Assembly: GCA_016125095.1 (NCBI GenBank)
Contig: WGMK01000007.1
Coordinates: forward strand, 329,605-393,604
Reading direction: 5' to 3'
Length of the DNA stretch: 64,000 nucleotides
From: Candidatus Hydrogenedens sp.
GTDB taxonomy: Bacteria; Hydrogenedentota; Hydrogenedentia; Hydrogenedentales; JAEUWI01
The notes beneath the pieces were generated by a model. That model was given only the letters and a program-made list of their open reading frames with translations. It searched no databases and had not been told where the DNA came from. Numbering within the stretch: the stretch's first letter is position 1; each line of letters opens with the position of its first letter. A program made the translations under genes and the position numbers. Shown piece after piece: positions 39,406 to 48,553 of the stretch.

Positions 39406-40172
39406 TTGCCGCTTGCGCCGCGAGCGGCGATGCCTCGGCCCAGCCCTTCGAGTTTCCGGCGGCCCTGGCGGACGCTGCGCGCAGCACCGGTGAAATCGCC
39501 CCGCTGATTGAATTCGCCGGCGACGCCGAACAGCGTGGCGATTGGGATCTGGCGGCCGATGCGCTGGCCGTCGCCGTGGAACTCCGGCCCGCCGAAACCT
39601 CGTTGACCGTGAGACGCGCGAAGGACCTTTACAAGAGCGGCCCGGCCGGTAAACCCGAAGCCTTCAAGATCGCCGATGCCGTACTCTCGGCCGGAGCGAC
39701 GGATGCCGATGCGCTCTTCCTGCGCGGGCTGCTGTATCTGGAGCAGGACATGCCCCGGTTCGCCCGCGAAGATTTCGACGCGCTCCTGGCGCAGGACCCG
39801 AAGAGCGTCCCCGCGCGGATAGTCTTGGCCTCGATGGAAGCGGGCGAGGGGCGTATCGCGGAAGCCGAGTCGCGTCTCGCGGCGCTGGGGCAGGAAGCCA
39901 TGCCCTACGATGCCGAGACCCGCGACCTCCTCCGGCGCGCGTTGCTACGCTTCGAGCGCGACCGTTACACCTTCGCCGACACGGCTGAGAACCATGCGGC
40001 CTACGCGCGGCTGCTCTACCGTGCCGCCCGCATTCCCGACGCCATCCTCGCGGCACGACGCGCCACGGCGCTGGCCCCCGAAGACAAGGAACTCTGGCGC
40101 TTCCTGGGTCAGATGCACGCCCAAATCGGCCAGCAGCCCCAGGCCGAAGAGGCATTCAGGAAGGCGGAGTAG
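39378..40172 (+). CDS. Exported TPR protein
   Basis: The protein has 264 residues. The N-terminus (YLCCILIAACAASGDASAQ) is a signal peptide. The body is TPR-like helical hairpins, for example ADALFLRGLLYLEQDMPRFAREDFDALLAQDP and PEDKELWRFLGQMHAQIGQQPQAEEAFRKAE. The GTG start lies 28 bases inside hflX, so translation is coupled. It converges with another TPR protein gene at 40183 with only ten bases between. Function is unknown beyond protein binding. Confidence 0.7.
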   Translation: MGRYLCCILIAACAASGDASAQPFEFPAALADAARSTGEIAPLIEFAGDAEQRGDWDLAADALAVAVELRPAETSLTVRRAKDLYKSGPAGKPEAFKIADAVLSAGATDADALFLRGLLYLEQDMPRFAREDFDALLAQDPKSVPARIVLASMEAGEGRIAEAESRLAALGQEAMPYDAETRDLLRRALLRFERDRYTFADTAENHAAYARLLYRAARIPDAILAARRATALAPEDKELWRFLGQMHAQIGQQPQAEEAFRKAE

Positions 40173-40182
40173 GGGAGGGCCT

Positions 40183-41424
40183 TTACCGCCCGAATTGCTG
40201 CTGTACGGCCCGCTCCAGTTGCTCGTAACTGATGTGATACGAGTTTCGGATGGCTTCTTGCGGGGGAACGCCGCGCGCCAGGTCGGCCATCAGGCCCTGT
40301 AGGCGGGTGCGCCCGTAGCGCTGCCAGAGGTAGGCTATGGTCACATGGGCCTGACGGTAGGCGTAGCGCAGCTGTTTGGCGTCGAATTCCCGCAGCAGGT
40401 CGCCCTCGAGCTGGCTCAGGGGGTAGGTGTGGCCCTCGGCGTAAGCCTTGGCGACTTCCGCCCGGTCGGCGTCGGTCAGCTGGCTCGAAAGGGTCTCGGC
40501 GAGCCCCTCATTGATCCACCAGGGAACATTGCCACCGGCCAGCTGCCGCACGATGACGTGGACATATTCGTGCGTCAGGCGCCGGCGCATCTCTTCTTCG
40601 TCGAGATAGGAGCCGCGCTCGTCGGTGAGGGGCGAACGGATCTTGCCGTCGTAAAGCGCGCCCACATGGCCATCCATCTGCGTGGCCTGGGCGAACTGGT
40701 CGGGACCATAAAAGATCACCTGCACGGGATCCGGCGGATAGACCCGGCCGAACTGGGTGCCGACTTCTCTGTAGGCGGTCTCGAGGATCCGGACCAGTCG
40801 GTTCCGCACATCGTACGGAACCTCGCCGGGGTAGCTCAGGCTAAAATTCCGCGTCGACTTGCGCTGGAAGTCCCACTCAACGGATTCCTCGCGGAAGGCC
40901 TTTTCGTAGAGTTCCTGCAGCTTGGTGCGTGAGGGATCGACCTGCAGCACGTAGTCCCATTGGGCGCGCGCTGAGGGCAGGTCGTTGTCTTCGTAGTAGG
41001 CCTTGCCCAGCAACTCGTGCGCGTCGAGGTTGCCCGGCTCGATTTCAATGGCTTCCTCGAGCCGGAAGATGGCGTCGCTCACGCGGTTCTGCCGCAGAAA
41101 GCACGCCCCGAGCTGCACGAACGGAGCAACGTTGTCGGGCGCGATAGAGATCGCCTGCTCGAGATTGGTGATGGCCGCGTCGTAGTTCGACGACTCCGCC
41201 TGCTCGTTGGCCAGCGCCTGAAGCGCATTGGTCAGGTTCCGCTCGAGGGTCTTCGACGAGCCGGAGCGGGCATAGGCCGCGCGGAAATTCTCTACCGCGG
41301 TCGCATAGTCTTTCTGGTCATAGGCGGCAATGCCGAGATCATTCAGGCGCGCCACGTCCTGCGTCGCCGCGAGCGCGGTGACGGCGGCGGCTGCCGCGAG
41401 GCCGACTGCCAGAATAATCCGCAT
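40183..41424 (-). CDS. TPR protein with peptidase MA-like metalloprotease domain
   Basis: The protein has 413 residues. A signal peptide (about 1-20) is followed by three or four TPRs (about 25-175). A gluzincin-type domain comes next: HEYVH (His285, Glu286, His289) and, 17 residues on, WINEGLAE with Glu306 as third zinc ligand. This fits the Peptidase_MA_2 family. It probably acts in the periplasm; substrates are unknown. AAGGAG stands six bases before the ATG. The next gene downstream on the opposite strand also encodes TPRs, but the two are convergent and not co-transcribed. Confidence 0.85.
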   Translation of the reverse strand: MRIILAVGLAAAAAVTALAATQDVARLNDLGIAAYDQKDYATAVENFRAAYARSGSSKTLERNLTNALQALANEQAESSNYDAAITNLEQAISIAPDNVAPFVQLGACFLRQNRVSDAIFRLEEAIEIEPGNLDAHELLGKAYYEDNDLPSARAQWDYVLQVDPSRTKLQELYEKAFREESVEWDFQRKSTRNFSLSYPGEVPYDVRNRLVRILETAYREVGTQFGRVYPPDPVQVIFYGPDQFAQATQMDGHVGALYDGKIRSPLTDERGSYLDEEEMRRRLTHEYVHVIVRQLAGGNVPWWINEGLAETLSSQLTDADRAEVAKAYAEGHTYPLSQLEGDLLREFDAKQLRYAYRQAHVTIAYLWQRYGRTRLQGLMADLARGVPPQEAIRNSYHISYEQLERAVQQQFGR

Positions 41425-41447
41425 ACCTGCTCCTTGACTCCTGCGCG

Positions 41448-41828
41448 CTAGGCGAGCGCGATCGCCTCGATTTCAATCAACACGTCGAGGGGCAGACGCG
41501 CAATCTGAATGGAGGTGCGCGCCGGCGGATTGCTGGGGAAGTACTCGGCGTAAATGCCGTTGACGGTTTTGAAGTCATTGAAATCCTGCAGGAACATGGT
41601 CGTCTTGACGACCTTGTCGAGGCTGCTGCCCGCGCTTTCCAGTACGGCCTTGAGGTTTTCCAGCACCAGGCGCGCCTGGTCTTCAATCGGTCCCTGAAGC
41701 GCGCCGCTGCCGTCGGCCTTGAACGGGCACTGGCCTGAAACGAAGATGAATCCGTTCGCTTTTACGCAGTGGGAATACGGCCCGATGGCCGGGGCGGTCT
41801 TGTCGCTGTTGATGCACTCTTTGCTCAC
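41448..41828 (-). CDS. ridA: RidA/YjgF-family enamine/imine deaminase
   Basis: The protein has 126 residues, normal for the family. It hydrolyses reactive enamine and imine intermediates from PLP enzymes such as threonine dehydratase. The signatures AIGPYSHCVKANGFIFVSGQ and PARTSIQIARLPLDVLIEIEAIA are present, with the active-site Arg and Glu. It lies 23 bases before the TPR metalloprotease gene on the same strand. Bases 41829-41949 upstream hold no gene; TATACA on the minus strand (41869-41864) is a weak -10. Confidence 0.93.
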   Translation of the reverse strand: MSKECINSDKTAPAIGPYSHCVKANGFIFVSGQCPFKADGSGALQGPIEDQARLVLENLKAVLESAGSSLDKVVKTTMFLQDFNDFKTVNGIYAEYFPSNPPARTSIQIARLPLDVLIEIEAIALA

Positions 41829-41949
41829 TCGCAGAACCCTGTATGTTGTGGCCGAAGCCGGTATGTATAGACGTTACAACAACATGCGCCCGCTATGCAA
41901 TCGGCTGGCTGCCGGGTTAACGCCGCTTGTCGTTCAATTGTTGACCGGA

Positions 41950-43311
41950 TTACACCGCCTGCAACGCCGCGTCTTCGAGAAATAGTCCGTGCTCGAGCAG
42001 CGCCTGGGGCACGCCCTTGGTAAACACATGCGCGGCCGACTGGAAGTCATGGCCGGTGGTGCCCTCGAATGGGACGGCGCACGGCACGCCGATACCGCCA
42101 CCGCGCTGCGCGGTGATGCCCGCCCAAGTATCTTCAAAACCCACGACGTTCTTGAGCTGCGATGGCTTGATGCCCAGCTGCTGCGCGGCGATCGTATACA
42201 AATCACGATACGGCTTGAGCCGGATTTCGTGGCTGTTGTCGGCCGTCACGATGGTGTCGTAGAACGCCTGGGCGGTCTCGAACTTATCGCGGTAGAAGGC
42301 GCGCCGCTCAGGGGATACCGGCCACATCTCGGTTTCAAGGCGCAGACCGTGAAAGACCTCGTGCAGCACCGTCGTCGCTTCGTAAAGGCCGGACGAGGTG
42401 ACCAAGGCGACCATGACCTTGTTGCGCGCAGTCCAGCGGGCGGTGGCTTCAAAGCGGGCGAGTCCCTCCTCGGTCAGCGGCACGCTACTGACTTCCGAGA
42501 GGTAATGGGCGAAGGGCTCGACCTCCTCGGGCAGCATCCAACCGCGGGCCAGCGCGAAGGCCACGCCGATTCCGGGCAGCGGGGCGATGGCCGCGCGGCC
42601 GGCGTCGCCGTAGACATCGCGCGCCACTTCGCTGCCGCGGCCCTGTGTAATCCAGTGGAAGTAGCTGTGCAGGCGCTCATAATAGATTTCCAGCCCGGCC
42701 CGCAGCCGGTCTTCGTGGTGGTCGAGGCAGAGGCTGTCGACCCAGCCTTGTACCTCCTGCACGGCATCAAGCGCGTCCTCAGGCAGCGGATCATGCGCTG
42801 TATGGGCCACGAGGGCAAGAAAGGCGGGGTCTTCGAGTATGGCGCCGCCGCCGGTCATCACGAGTGTCGCCTGCGTCTCGGCACGTCGGAGGGCATCACG
42901 GTTCGGGTTCAGGTTCCAGGCGGCGGCCTTGAGGTAGGCGCGCTTGAAGGACGCATCGACGCAGAGGTGGCCGTAGGCCTGCAAGAGGTATTCGGCGTTC
43001 TTCGATGCGCTCCGGCCGATGATGTGCGGATAGTCCTGCTCGTGGCTCAGACCGGGGAAGTTGGTGGTGCCGTCCGGGTTCGCCGCCATGCGCCGGTAGG
43101 CGTAGTCGAGCGAATACATACAGATGTCCTCGGTCAGCGTGGTGGTGCCATCCATGTCGAACAACACCGCCAGCAGCTTTCCGGGCACCCGGGCGTACTT
43201 GGGCGCGAGTGGCACCAAATCGAAGGGCGGATACACCCCGGCGAGGTTCTCGAGCACGATAAACTCGCCGCCCTGGCGGCGCAGTTCTTCCATGGCTTGT
43301 TCCGCGTTCAT
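41950..43311 (-). CDS. HAD-superfamily hydrolase with a large helical cap insertion
   Basis: The protein has 453 residues. HAD motif I is VLFDMDGTTTLTED (Asp52 and Asp54). Motif II follows far downstream in VALVTSSGLYEA, and motifs III and IV are in RLKPYRDLYTIAAQQLG and NVVGFEDTWAGITAQRGGG. Between motif I and motif II lie about 250 residues, mainly helical, much larger than a usual C1 cap. This makes the protein about twice the size of phosphoglycolate phosphatase relatives. A sugar-phosphate substrate is likely. The ATG at 43311 is set by AAGGAG seven bases upstream. Longer frames upstream run into the neighbouring gene. Confidence 0.8.
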   Translation of the reverse strand: MNAEQAMEELRRQGGEFIVLENLAGVYPPFDLVPLAPKYARVPGKLLAVLFDMDGTTTLTEDICMYSLDYAYRRMAANPDGTTNFPGLSHEQDYPHIIGRSASKNAEYLLQAYGHLCVDASFKRAYLKAAAWNLNPNRDALRRAETQATLVMTGGGAILEDPAFLALVAHTAHDPLPEDALDAVQEVQGWVDSLCLDHHEDRLRAGLEIYYERLHSYFHWITQGRGSEVARDVYGDAGRAAIAPLPGIGVAFALARGWMLPEEVEPFAHYLSEVSSVPLTEEGLARFEATARWTARNKVMVALVTSSGLYEATTVLHEVFHGLRLETEMWPVSPERRAFYRDKFETAQAFYDTIVTADNSHEIRLKPYRDLYTIAAQQLGIKPSQLKNVVGFEDTWAGITAQRGGGIGVPCAVPFEGTTGHDFQSAAHVFTKGVPQALLEHGLFLEDAALQAV

Positions 43312-43348
43312 CAATACTCCTTGGGGGTCGCGGGTGCAGGTTGCCGGA

Positions 43349-44434
43349 TTAGCGTGGTTCTTCCGGCCGGGGCAATTTGCCGAAGCAAGGCTCCGTGAGG
43401 CTACCCAGGTACAGGTTGCCGTTGGCCTCCTGAACGCTGGTGATCGGAGCGAACTTGCCGCCGGGATCCTGGAGATTATGCACGATCTCTCCCTCGCGAT
43501 TAATCCCGAGCACGATGCCGTAGCGCTGCGGCCGCGGCTGTAGGAACTTCGGCAGGCGCGCGACGACCTTGCGCGTGAAGGGCTGGGCGAGGAGCGCATC
43601 AAGGGCCTGGTCTCGCGGGGACGCGATGGCCACCCAGAAAATCTCGCGGCTGCCGGCGGAGACGCCGTCCGGGAAGCCCGGGAGGTTGTCGACGAATACG
43701 TCTATCTGCCCGCGCTTCTCGGGCGTGAGCCAGTAGCGGAGAATCCGGTACTTCGAGGTCTCGTTGATGAGCACAAACTCCTGACGCGGGTCGACCGCGA
43801 TGCCGTTGGCGAAGTAGAGGTTGTCGGCGAGCAGGGTGGTCTCGCCGGTCTTCGGATCGTAGCTGAAGAACTTCCCGTTCGGGCGATGCTCCAGAAAATC
43901 GAGTGCGTAGTTCGTATGGTCGAACTTACTGGAGGCGTCGCTGAAATAGATCGTTCCGTCGGCGGCGGCGTCGAGGTCGTCGGGAAAGTGCAGCGTGTAG
44001 TCCTTGGTGCCGGTCGTCAAGGTGCTGAGTGTGCCGTCGGCCTCGAGCGCCAGGATGCCCTTACCGACAACGCACAGGATAAGACGTCCATCACTATCGA
44101 CATGCAATCCGAGCGGACGTCCGCCAGTGTCTGCCACGGTCTCGGGATTCTTCGCGTCCTTGTCCCACCGAATCAGCCGTCCATCCAGCAGCCCGCCGTA
44201 AATGCGTCCCTCGAAATCGACGGCAATGTCCTCGGGTCCGGAACCGACGCCTTCGCCCAGCAGGCTGACGCTGGCCAAGGCATCGTTCACCGCAAGCGGC
44301 CCCTCCAGCGCGGGCGCCTTGGGGGCGTTCCAGGGGGCGGGGTCAATCGGCACTGGCCAGAACAGCAGGTAAAGCGCGGCTGCCGCGCCCAGCAGAACAA
44401 TCGCTAACAGGCTCCGAACAAAGAACTTAATCAT
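43349..44434 (-). CDS. Membrane-anchored SMP-30/strictosidine-synthase-like beta-propeller
   Basis: The protein has 361 residues. One N-terminal membrane helix (about 5-27) is followed by a six-bladed propeller of the strictosidine synthase/SMP-30 type, with GPEDIAVDFEGRIYGGLLDGRL, GRPLGLHVDSDGRLILCV, DGTIYFSDASSKF and LYFANGIAVDPRQEFVLINET. The acids at blade centres fit a metal-binding lactonase. Activity could be a lactonase or arylesterase. It lies upstream of the HAD hydrolase on the same strand (37 bases) and divergent from lptD. A TATGAT (44466-44461) on the minus strand is a possible -10. Confidence 0.8.
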   Translation of the reverse strand: MIKFFVRSLLAIVLLGAAAALYLLFWPVPIDPAPWNAPKAPALEGPLAVNDALASVSLLGEGVGSGPEDIAVDFEGRIYGGLLDGRLIRWDKDAKNPETVADTGGRPLGLHVDSDGRLILCVVGKGILALEADGTLSTLTTGTKDYTLHFPDDLDAAADGTIYFSDASSKFDHTNYALDFLEHRPNGKFFSYDPKTGETTLLADNLYFANGIAVDPRQEFVLINETSKYRILRYWLTPEKRGQIDVFVDNLPGFPDGVSAGSREIFWVAIASPRDQALDALLAQPFTRKVVARLPKFLQPRPQRYGIVLGINREGEIVHNLQDPGGKFAPITSVQEANGNLYLGSLTEPCFGKLPRPEEPR

Positions 44435-44506
44435 GCGTGGAAAATCTCCTGCCTGTAGGTATCATACCGGGCGGCTGCGGGTCCAGCGCGAGGACGGGTA
44501 TGCGCT

Positions 44507-44536
44507 TTGCCATGAGTGGTTTACGATGCGTATACT
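44507..44536 (+). promoter_or_regulatory. Promoter of the lptD operon
   Basis: TTGCCA (44507-44512) and TATACT (44531-44536) are 18 bases apart. The start would be near 44543, which excludes coding starts upstream of it and favours the ATG at 44628 (or 44575 less likely). Confidence 0.6.
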
Positions 44537-44627
44537 CCGCCCGGCTGCAATCAGCGGGGCGATGCCCCGGGAGAATCGCGTGTATCGGCGCTACCGTGAA
44601 TTCGACACGGCGGACTTGGGGTCCGGC

Positions 44628-47351
44628 ATGTCGTGGATACGTTACAATTGTGCGCGGCGAAAGCCGCTCGTTGGTCTATTGCTGCTGCTCGTCGGTTGCG
44701 GAGCCGCTGTGGCGGACACCTCGCAACCGGGGCGCGGGCGGACCGTGGATGCCGCTGCTGCCCATAAGAACGTGCAGTTGGCGCAAGACGATAACGGCGA
44801 CGGAAGCGATTACGGCAATGATGCGGTAATCCCGGAACCCGTAGAGGCGGAGCCGATCGCGCATGACGCAGGGAAGCAAGCGGAATCAGCAGAACCGACG
44901 TCGGCAGACGCCCAGGAATCGCCCGCAGCGGAGAACGCCGGCAAGCCCCTGAACCGTCGCATCCGCACGGCGCCAATCCGCAACACGACGGTGCGCGCGC
45001 CGCGGCTGGGCCGCAGGATATCGCAGCAGCCCAGTTCGGTATTCGACGACGCAGACCCCTCCAGTCAGGCGATCCTCCCCACGGAATTCGGTTCTGAGGA
45101 ATTCGGTTTTGAAATGCCCGATTGGTCGGAACCTTTCCGCGATATCGAAGCCAATGAAATGGTGCAGGATCTGAATTCGGATCGCCTGGATCTGAACGGC
45201 AAGGTGCGGCTGCGTCTCGGCGAGATGTTGTTCCAGTCCGAGCAGTTTTACTACAGCGAGTCGCAAGGCCTGGTGGGCGCATCGGGCGACGTTGTCGTCA
45301 CGCAAGCGAATTCCCGACTCGAGGCGCAGGCGCTGCATTACAGTTTCCCGGACGTGAGCGCTGTCGAGAAGCCGACCATTCTCGAGCCGCCGCTTACGGA
45401 CGAGGAACTCCAGCGACGGCGCCTGATGCTGGGCAACGTCAAGGCCGAAGGGCTGCATATTCTCGAGCCGACCCGCGAGTTGAGCGCGGATTCGCTGACC
45501 TATGACATGCGCGCCGAGACCGGCGAACTCATTAACGCGCGCGGCCATGCGGGCATCTACTACTTCTTCGCGGAGAAACTGACCGTCCTCGGTCCGAACA
45601 GCTTCCGTGCCGAGAATGTCTGGCTGACCACCTGCGAGTGCGACTTCGAGACTCCGCCGCCCTACCGCATTCTCCTGAAGGATGTGGTGATTCACGACGG
45701 GCAGTTCGTGAGCGGCAAGAACCTGCGCTTTCAAATCAAGGGCGTCAGCACCCCTCTGTTCCTGCCCATTTGGCGCAGTCAGGCCGACGACGACACGCCG
45801 TGGGTGATCGATTTCGACACCGGCAGCCGCGCCGAACTGGGTTCGTTCATCAACACCGGCCAGCAATACCGGGTCAATCCGGATTTCTCCCTCGGGCCGC
45901 GCCTCTTTGTGACCCAGAAGGAGGGCGTCGGCTTCGGTATTGATTCCCAGTATGACTACATGGAAACGCCGAGCAGCCGGATCTTCCGGACCAAGGGCTC
46001 GCTGAACGCGCTGCACACCACGGAAAACCGCGGCTATGTGCATTGGTACAACCGGTACGAGCCCGATCCCAATCTGACCGTAAAGACGCAGGTGGAGCAT
46101 TGGAGCGACACGGACTTCTACAAGGACTTCTACTACGAGCGCTACCGCAATCGTACGACGCCGCGCAGCTTTACCAATGTGACCTACCGGACCGACGACT
46201 ATATCGCCGAGGGGACGCTGCGGCTGAGCACGCATGGGTGGGTGCGCGAAACCGAGCGACTGCCCGAAGGCTCCATCACGCTGGTCGAGCGCCCGCTGGG
46301 CGGCGGCTTCTTCCTCTCGGCCGACGCCTCGGCCGGCTATTACAACCGCGAGCCGCGCGATCTGGATGCCGGGCGCGGCACGGCGCAAGCCCGCCTGACG
46401 TTCGATTGGGATCCCGGACCGGCCCTGAGCATCACGCCCTTCGCCGAGGTGGCGGCGGCCTACTACACGGATACCATCGAGTCGAACGACTCCGCCGCAT
46501 GGGCCGCTGCAACCCTGGGCGTGACGGCGCAGACGCGCTTGCAGCGCACCTACGGCGGCGCGCTCGGGTTCTCGGCCTTCAAGCACATCATTGTGCCCTC
46601 GCTGACGCTGTCGCACCGCCCCTCAACGGGCGTCGATATCGAGGACGTGCCCTTCTTTGACTCGCGCGACGCCCGGTCAGGCCGCACGCGCATCGAGGCC
46701 AAGCTCGACAACATCTTCCTCGGGCGCGACGCCGAGACGGGCGAGGTGTGGCAGGTCGGCCGCCTGACGCTGTACCAGGGCAACGATTTCTGGAACGAGA
46801 CGCGCCTGAGCGACGACTACGAACTCGAGCTCGACCTGCGGCCCCGGCCTTGGTGGGGCATGCAGCTGGTGGGCGAACACCACGTGACCGATCGGGAGCT
46901 GGACTTGGAGCGGCCTTTCCTCGCCGAGCAGGTCTTTCTGCAGGCCTACGAGCGCATCTCGGGCCGCCCCTTCGACCGGCTTGAGGAGTTCGATTTCAAT
47001 ACGCGCTACGGCGACTACAGCCGGGTGCTGGCGCAGCTCTATTACGACGACACCTACCGCGGCGGCCGCGTGAATGGCCGGGTGGGGTTCTCGTACACGA
47101 AGACCTTCGACACGGTCTACAACCGCGAGATCCTTTACGGCATCGGCTACCGGTTGAGCGACAAATGGAGCGCGGCCTTCGAGCACCGCTACGACCTCGA
47201 GGGCAACAACCTGCGCTCGCAGACGTACGAATTGCGCCGGCTTTGGAATTGCTGGGAAACGGCGATTATCGTGGAGGATCGCGAGCGCGGCGTGGACATC
47301 AACGTCGAGTTCTCCATCAGCGAGCTGCCGAACGCCTCCGTAAAGTTGTGA
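44628..47351 (+). CDS. lptD: LPS-assembly protein LptD (OstA/Imp)
   Basis: The protein has 907 residues. It forms the outer-membrane barrel that inserts LPS into the outer leaflet. A signal peptide (RRKPLVGLLLLLVGCGAAVA) and a low-complexity acidic region (about 35-130) precede the OstA-like beta-jellyroll (about 155-330, EANEMVQDLNSDRLDLNGKV). The LptD barrel follows, ending with YELRRLWNCWETAIIVED and the aromatic-rich strands usual for the family. Cysteines in TTCECDF and LWNCWE may pair as in E. coli LptD. The partner LptE is not in this window. The ATG at 44628 starts the signal cleanly and lies downstream of the promoter. The TGATG overlap with the next gene couples translation. Confidence 0.88.
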   Translation: MSWIRYNCARRKPLVGLLLLLVGCGAAVADTSQPGRGRTVDAAAAHKNVQLAQDDNGDGSDYGNDAVIPEPVEAEPIAHDAGKQAESAEPTSADAQESPAAENAGKPLNRRIRTAPIRNTTVRAPRLGRRISQQPSSVFDDADPSSQAILPTEFGSEEFGFEMPDWSEPFRDIEANEMVQDLNSDRLDLNGKVRLRLGEMLFQSEQFYYSESQGLVGASGDVVVTQANSRLEAQALHYSFPDVSAVEKPTILEPPLTDEELQRRRLMLGNVKAEGLHILEPTRELSADSLTYDMRAETGELINARGHAGIYYFFAEKLTVLGPNSFRAENVWLTTCECDFETPPPYRILLKDVVIHDGQFVSGKNLRFQIKGVSTPLFLPIWRSQADDDTPWVIDFDTGSRAELGSFINTGQQYRVNPDFSLGPRLFVTQKEGVGFGIDSQYDYMETPSSRIFRTKGSLNALHTTENRGYVHWYNRYEPDPNLTVKTQVEHWSDTDFYKDFYYERYRNRTTPRSFTNVTYRTDDYIAEGTLRLSTHGWVRETERLPEGSITLVERPLGGGFFLSADASAGYYNREPRDLDAGRGTAQARLTFDWDPGPALSITPFAEVAAAYYTDTIESNDSAAWAAATLGVTAQTRLQRTYGGALGFSAFKHIIVPSLTLSHRPSTGVDIEDVPFFDSRDARSGRTRIEAKLDNIFLGRDAETGEVWQVGRLTLYQGNDFWNETRLSDDYELELDLRPRPWWGMQLVGEHHVTDRELDLERPFLAEQVFLQAYERISGRPFDRLEEFDFNTRYGDYSRVLAQLYYDDTYRGGRVNGRVGFSYTKTFDTVYNREILYGIGYRLSDKWSAAFEHRYDLEGNNLRSQTYELRRLWNCWETAIIVEDRERGVDINVEFSISELPNASVKL

Positions 47352-48553
47352 TGGGCGGCATGGATTGGCGCCCATACATCGATGCCCACGCCGCCGACTG
47401 GGTGGCCGTGCGGCATGAGCTGCACCGGATTCCCGAGATCCGGTTTGAGGAACACCAGACCTCGGCGCGCATCCAGGCCTTTCTGCAGGACCGCGGCATT
47501 CCCCTCACTGCAGGGCATGCGCGCGGCACGGGCGTCGCGGCGGAGATTCCGGGCCAAGGCCCGGGCCGCCTGTTGCTCCGCGCCGACATCGACGCCCTGG
47601 AGATCGAAGAACAGACGGGCCTGCCCTACGCCTCCACGCGTCCGGGGCTGATGCACGCCTGCGGCCACGATGGTCACACGGCCTGTCTGCTCGGCGCGGC
47701 GCAGACCCTGTGGGAACACCGAGACCAGATCCCGGTCTCCGTGCGTTGTATCTTCCAGCCAGGCGAGGAGGAAGCGGCAGGGGGACGGCTGATTGTCGAG
47801 GAAGGGTTGCTCGACGATGTTGATGCCTGCTTCGCCCTGCACGGCTGGCCGTCGCTGCCCACGGGCGATATCCAGATTGGCGGCGGCCCGGTGATGGCCA
47901 GCGCCGATTTCTTCCATATCGAGATCCACGGGAAGGGGGGCCACGCCGCCGACCCGGGCGCCTGTGTCGATCCCGTACTTGCTGCGGCGCACCTCATCAC
48001 GGCATTGCAATCGTTGGCCAGCCGCGAGCTGAGCCCCTGGGAATCCGGCGTGGTGAGCGTAACGCGCATGGAAGGCGGCACGACCAGCAATATCATTCCG
48101 GACTGCGCCGTGGTGGAAGGTACCGTGCGCGCACTCGATCCGGCCGTGCGCGACCGCCTGCTCGCGTCCATCGAACGTGTGGCCAAAGGGCAGGCCGAGA
48201 CATTCCGCGCCAAGGCGAAAGTGGTGTTCGGCACGAACGGCTATCCGCCCACGATTAACGACCACGCGGCATCGGCCTATGCGGCGCGGATTGGGGAGGG
48301 CGTATTCGGCGCGGAGCATGTGCATGGGCTCGACCATCCCTACATGACCGCCGAGGATTTCTCGTATTACCTGCAGCGGCGTCCCGGGACGTTCGCGTTT
48401 CTGGGGGTAGCCCCCGGACCCGGCGAGCCCTATCCCGGACTCCACACGCCGCGCTACGATTTCAGCGACGCCAGTCTGCCGGGCGCGGTACATTATTTCT
48501 GCTCGCTGGTGTCCAATTGGTCTTCCGGCGCGCTGGAGAATAGCAAGGCATGA
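47351..48553 (+). CDS. M20 family amidohydrolase (hippurate/N-acyl amino acid hydrolase type)
   Basis: The protein has 400 residues of the M20D peptidase family, a metal-dependent amidase acting on N-acyl amino acids. Motifs: RHELHRIPEIRFEE near the start, LLRADIDALEIEEQTGLPYAS, the metal site HACGHDGHTA, catalytic Glu in FQPGEEEAAGG, and the dimerisation region IHGKGGHAADP. No signal peptide, so cytosolic. The start overlaps lptD as TGATG and the end overlaps the next gene as ATGA. Its presence in the lptD unit is by position only; no functional tie is evident. Confidence 0.9.
   Translation: MGGMDWRPYIDAHAADWVAVRHELHRIPEIRFEEHQTSARIQAFLQDRGIPLTAGHARGTGVAAEIPGQGPGRLLLRADIDALEIEEQTGLPYASTRPGLMHACGHDGHTACLLGAAQTLWEHRDQIPVSVRCIFQPGEEEAAGGRLIVEEGLLDDVDACFALHGWPSLPTGDIQIGGGPVMASADFFHIEIHGKGGHAADPGACVDPVLAAAHLITALQSLASRELSPWESGVVSVTRMEGGTTSNIIPDCAVVEGTVRALDPAVRDRLLASIERVAKGQAETFRAKAKVVFGTNGYPPTINDHAASAYAARIGEGVFGAEHVHGLDHPYMTAEDFSYYLQRRPGTFAFLGVAPGPGEPYPGLHTPRYDFSDASLPGAVHYFCSLVSNWSSGALENSKA

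Noticed and set aside
43312..43602. N-terminal extension of the HAD hydrolase by 97 residues
   Set aside because: The extension overlaps the neighbouring propeller gene and is Ser/Arg-rich without family similarity; the ATG at 43311 has a clear AAGGAG.
44433..44627. N-terminal extension of lptD by 65 residues
   Set aside because: It would place coding sequence upstream of and across the TTGCCA-18-TATACT promoter and hide the signal peptide that begins at 44628.
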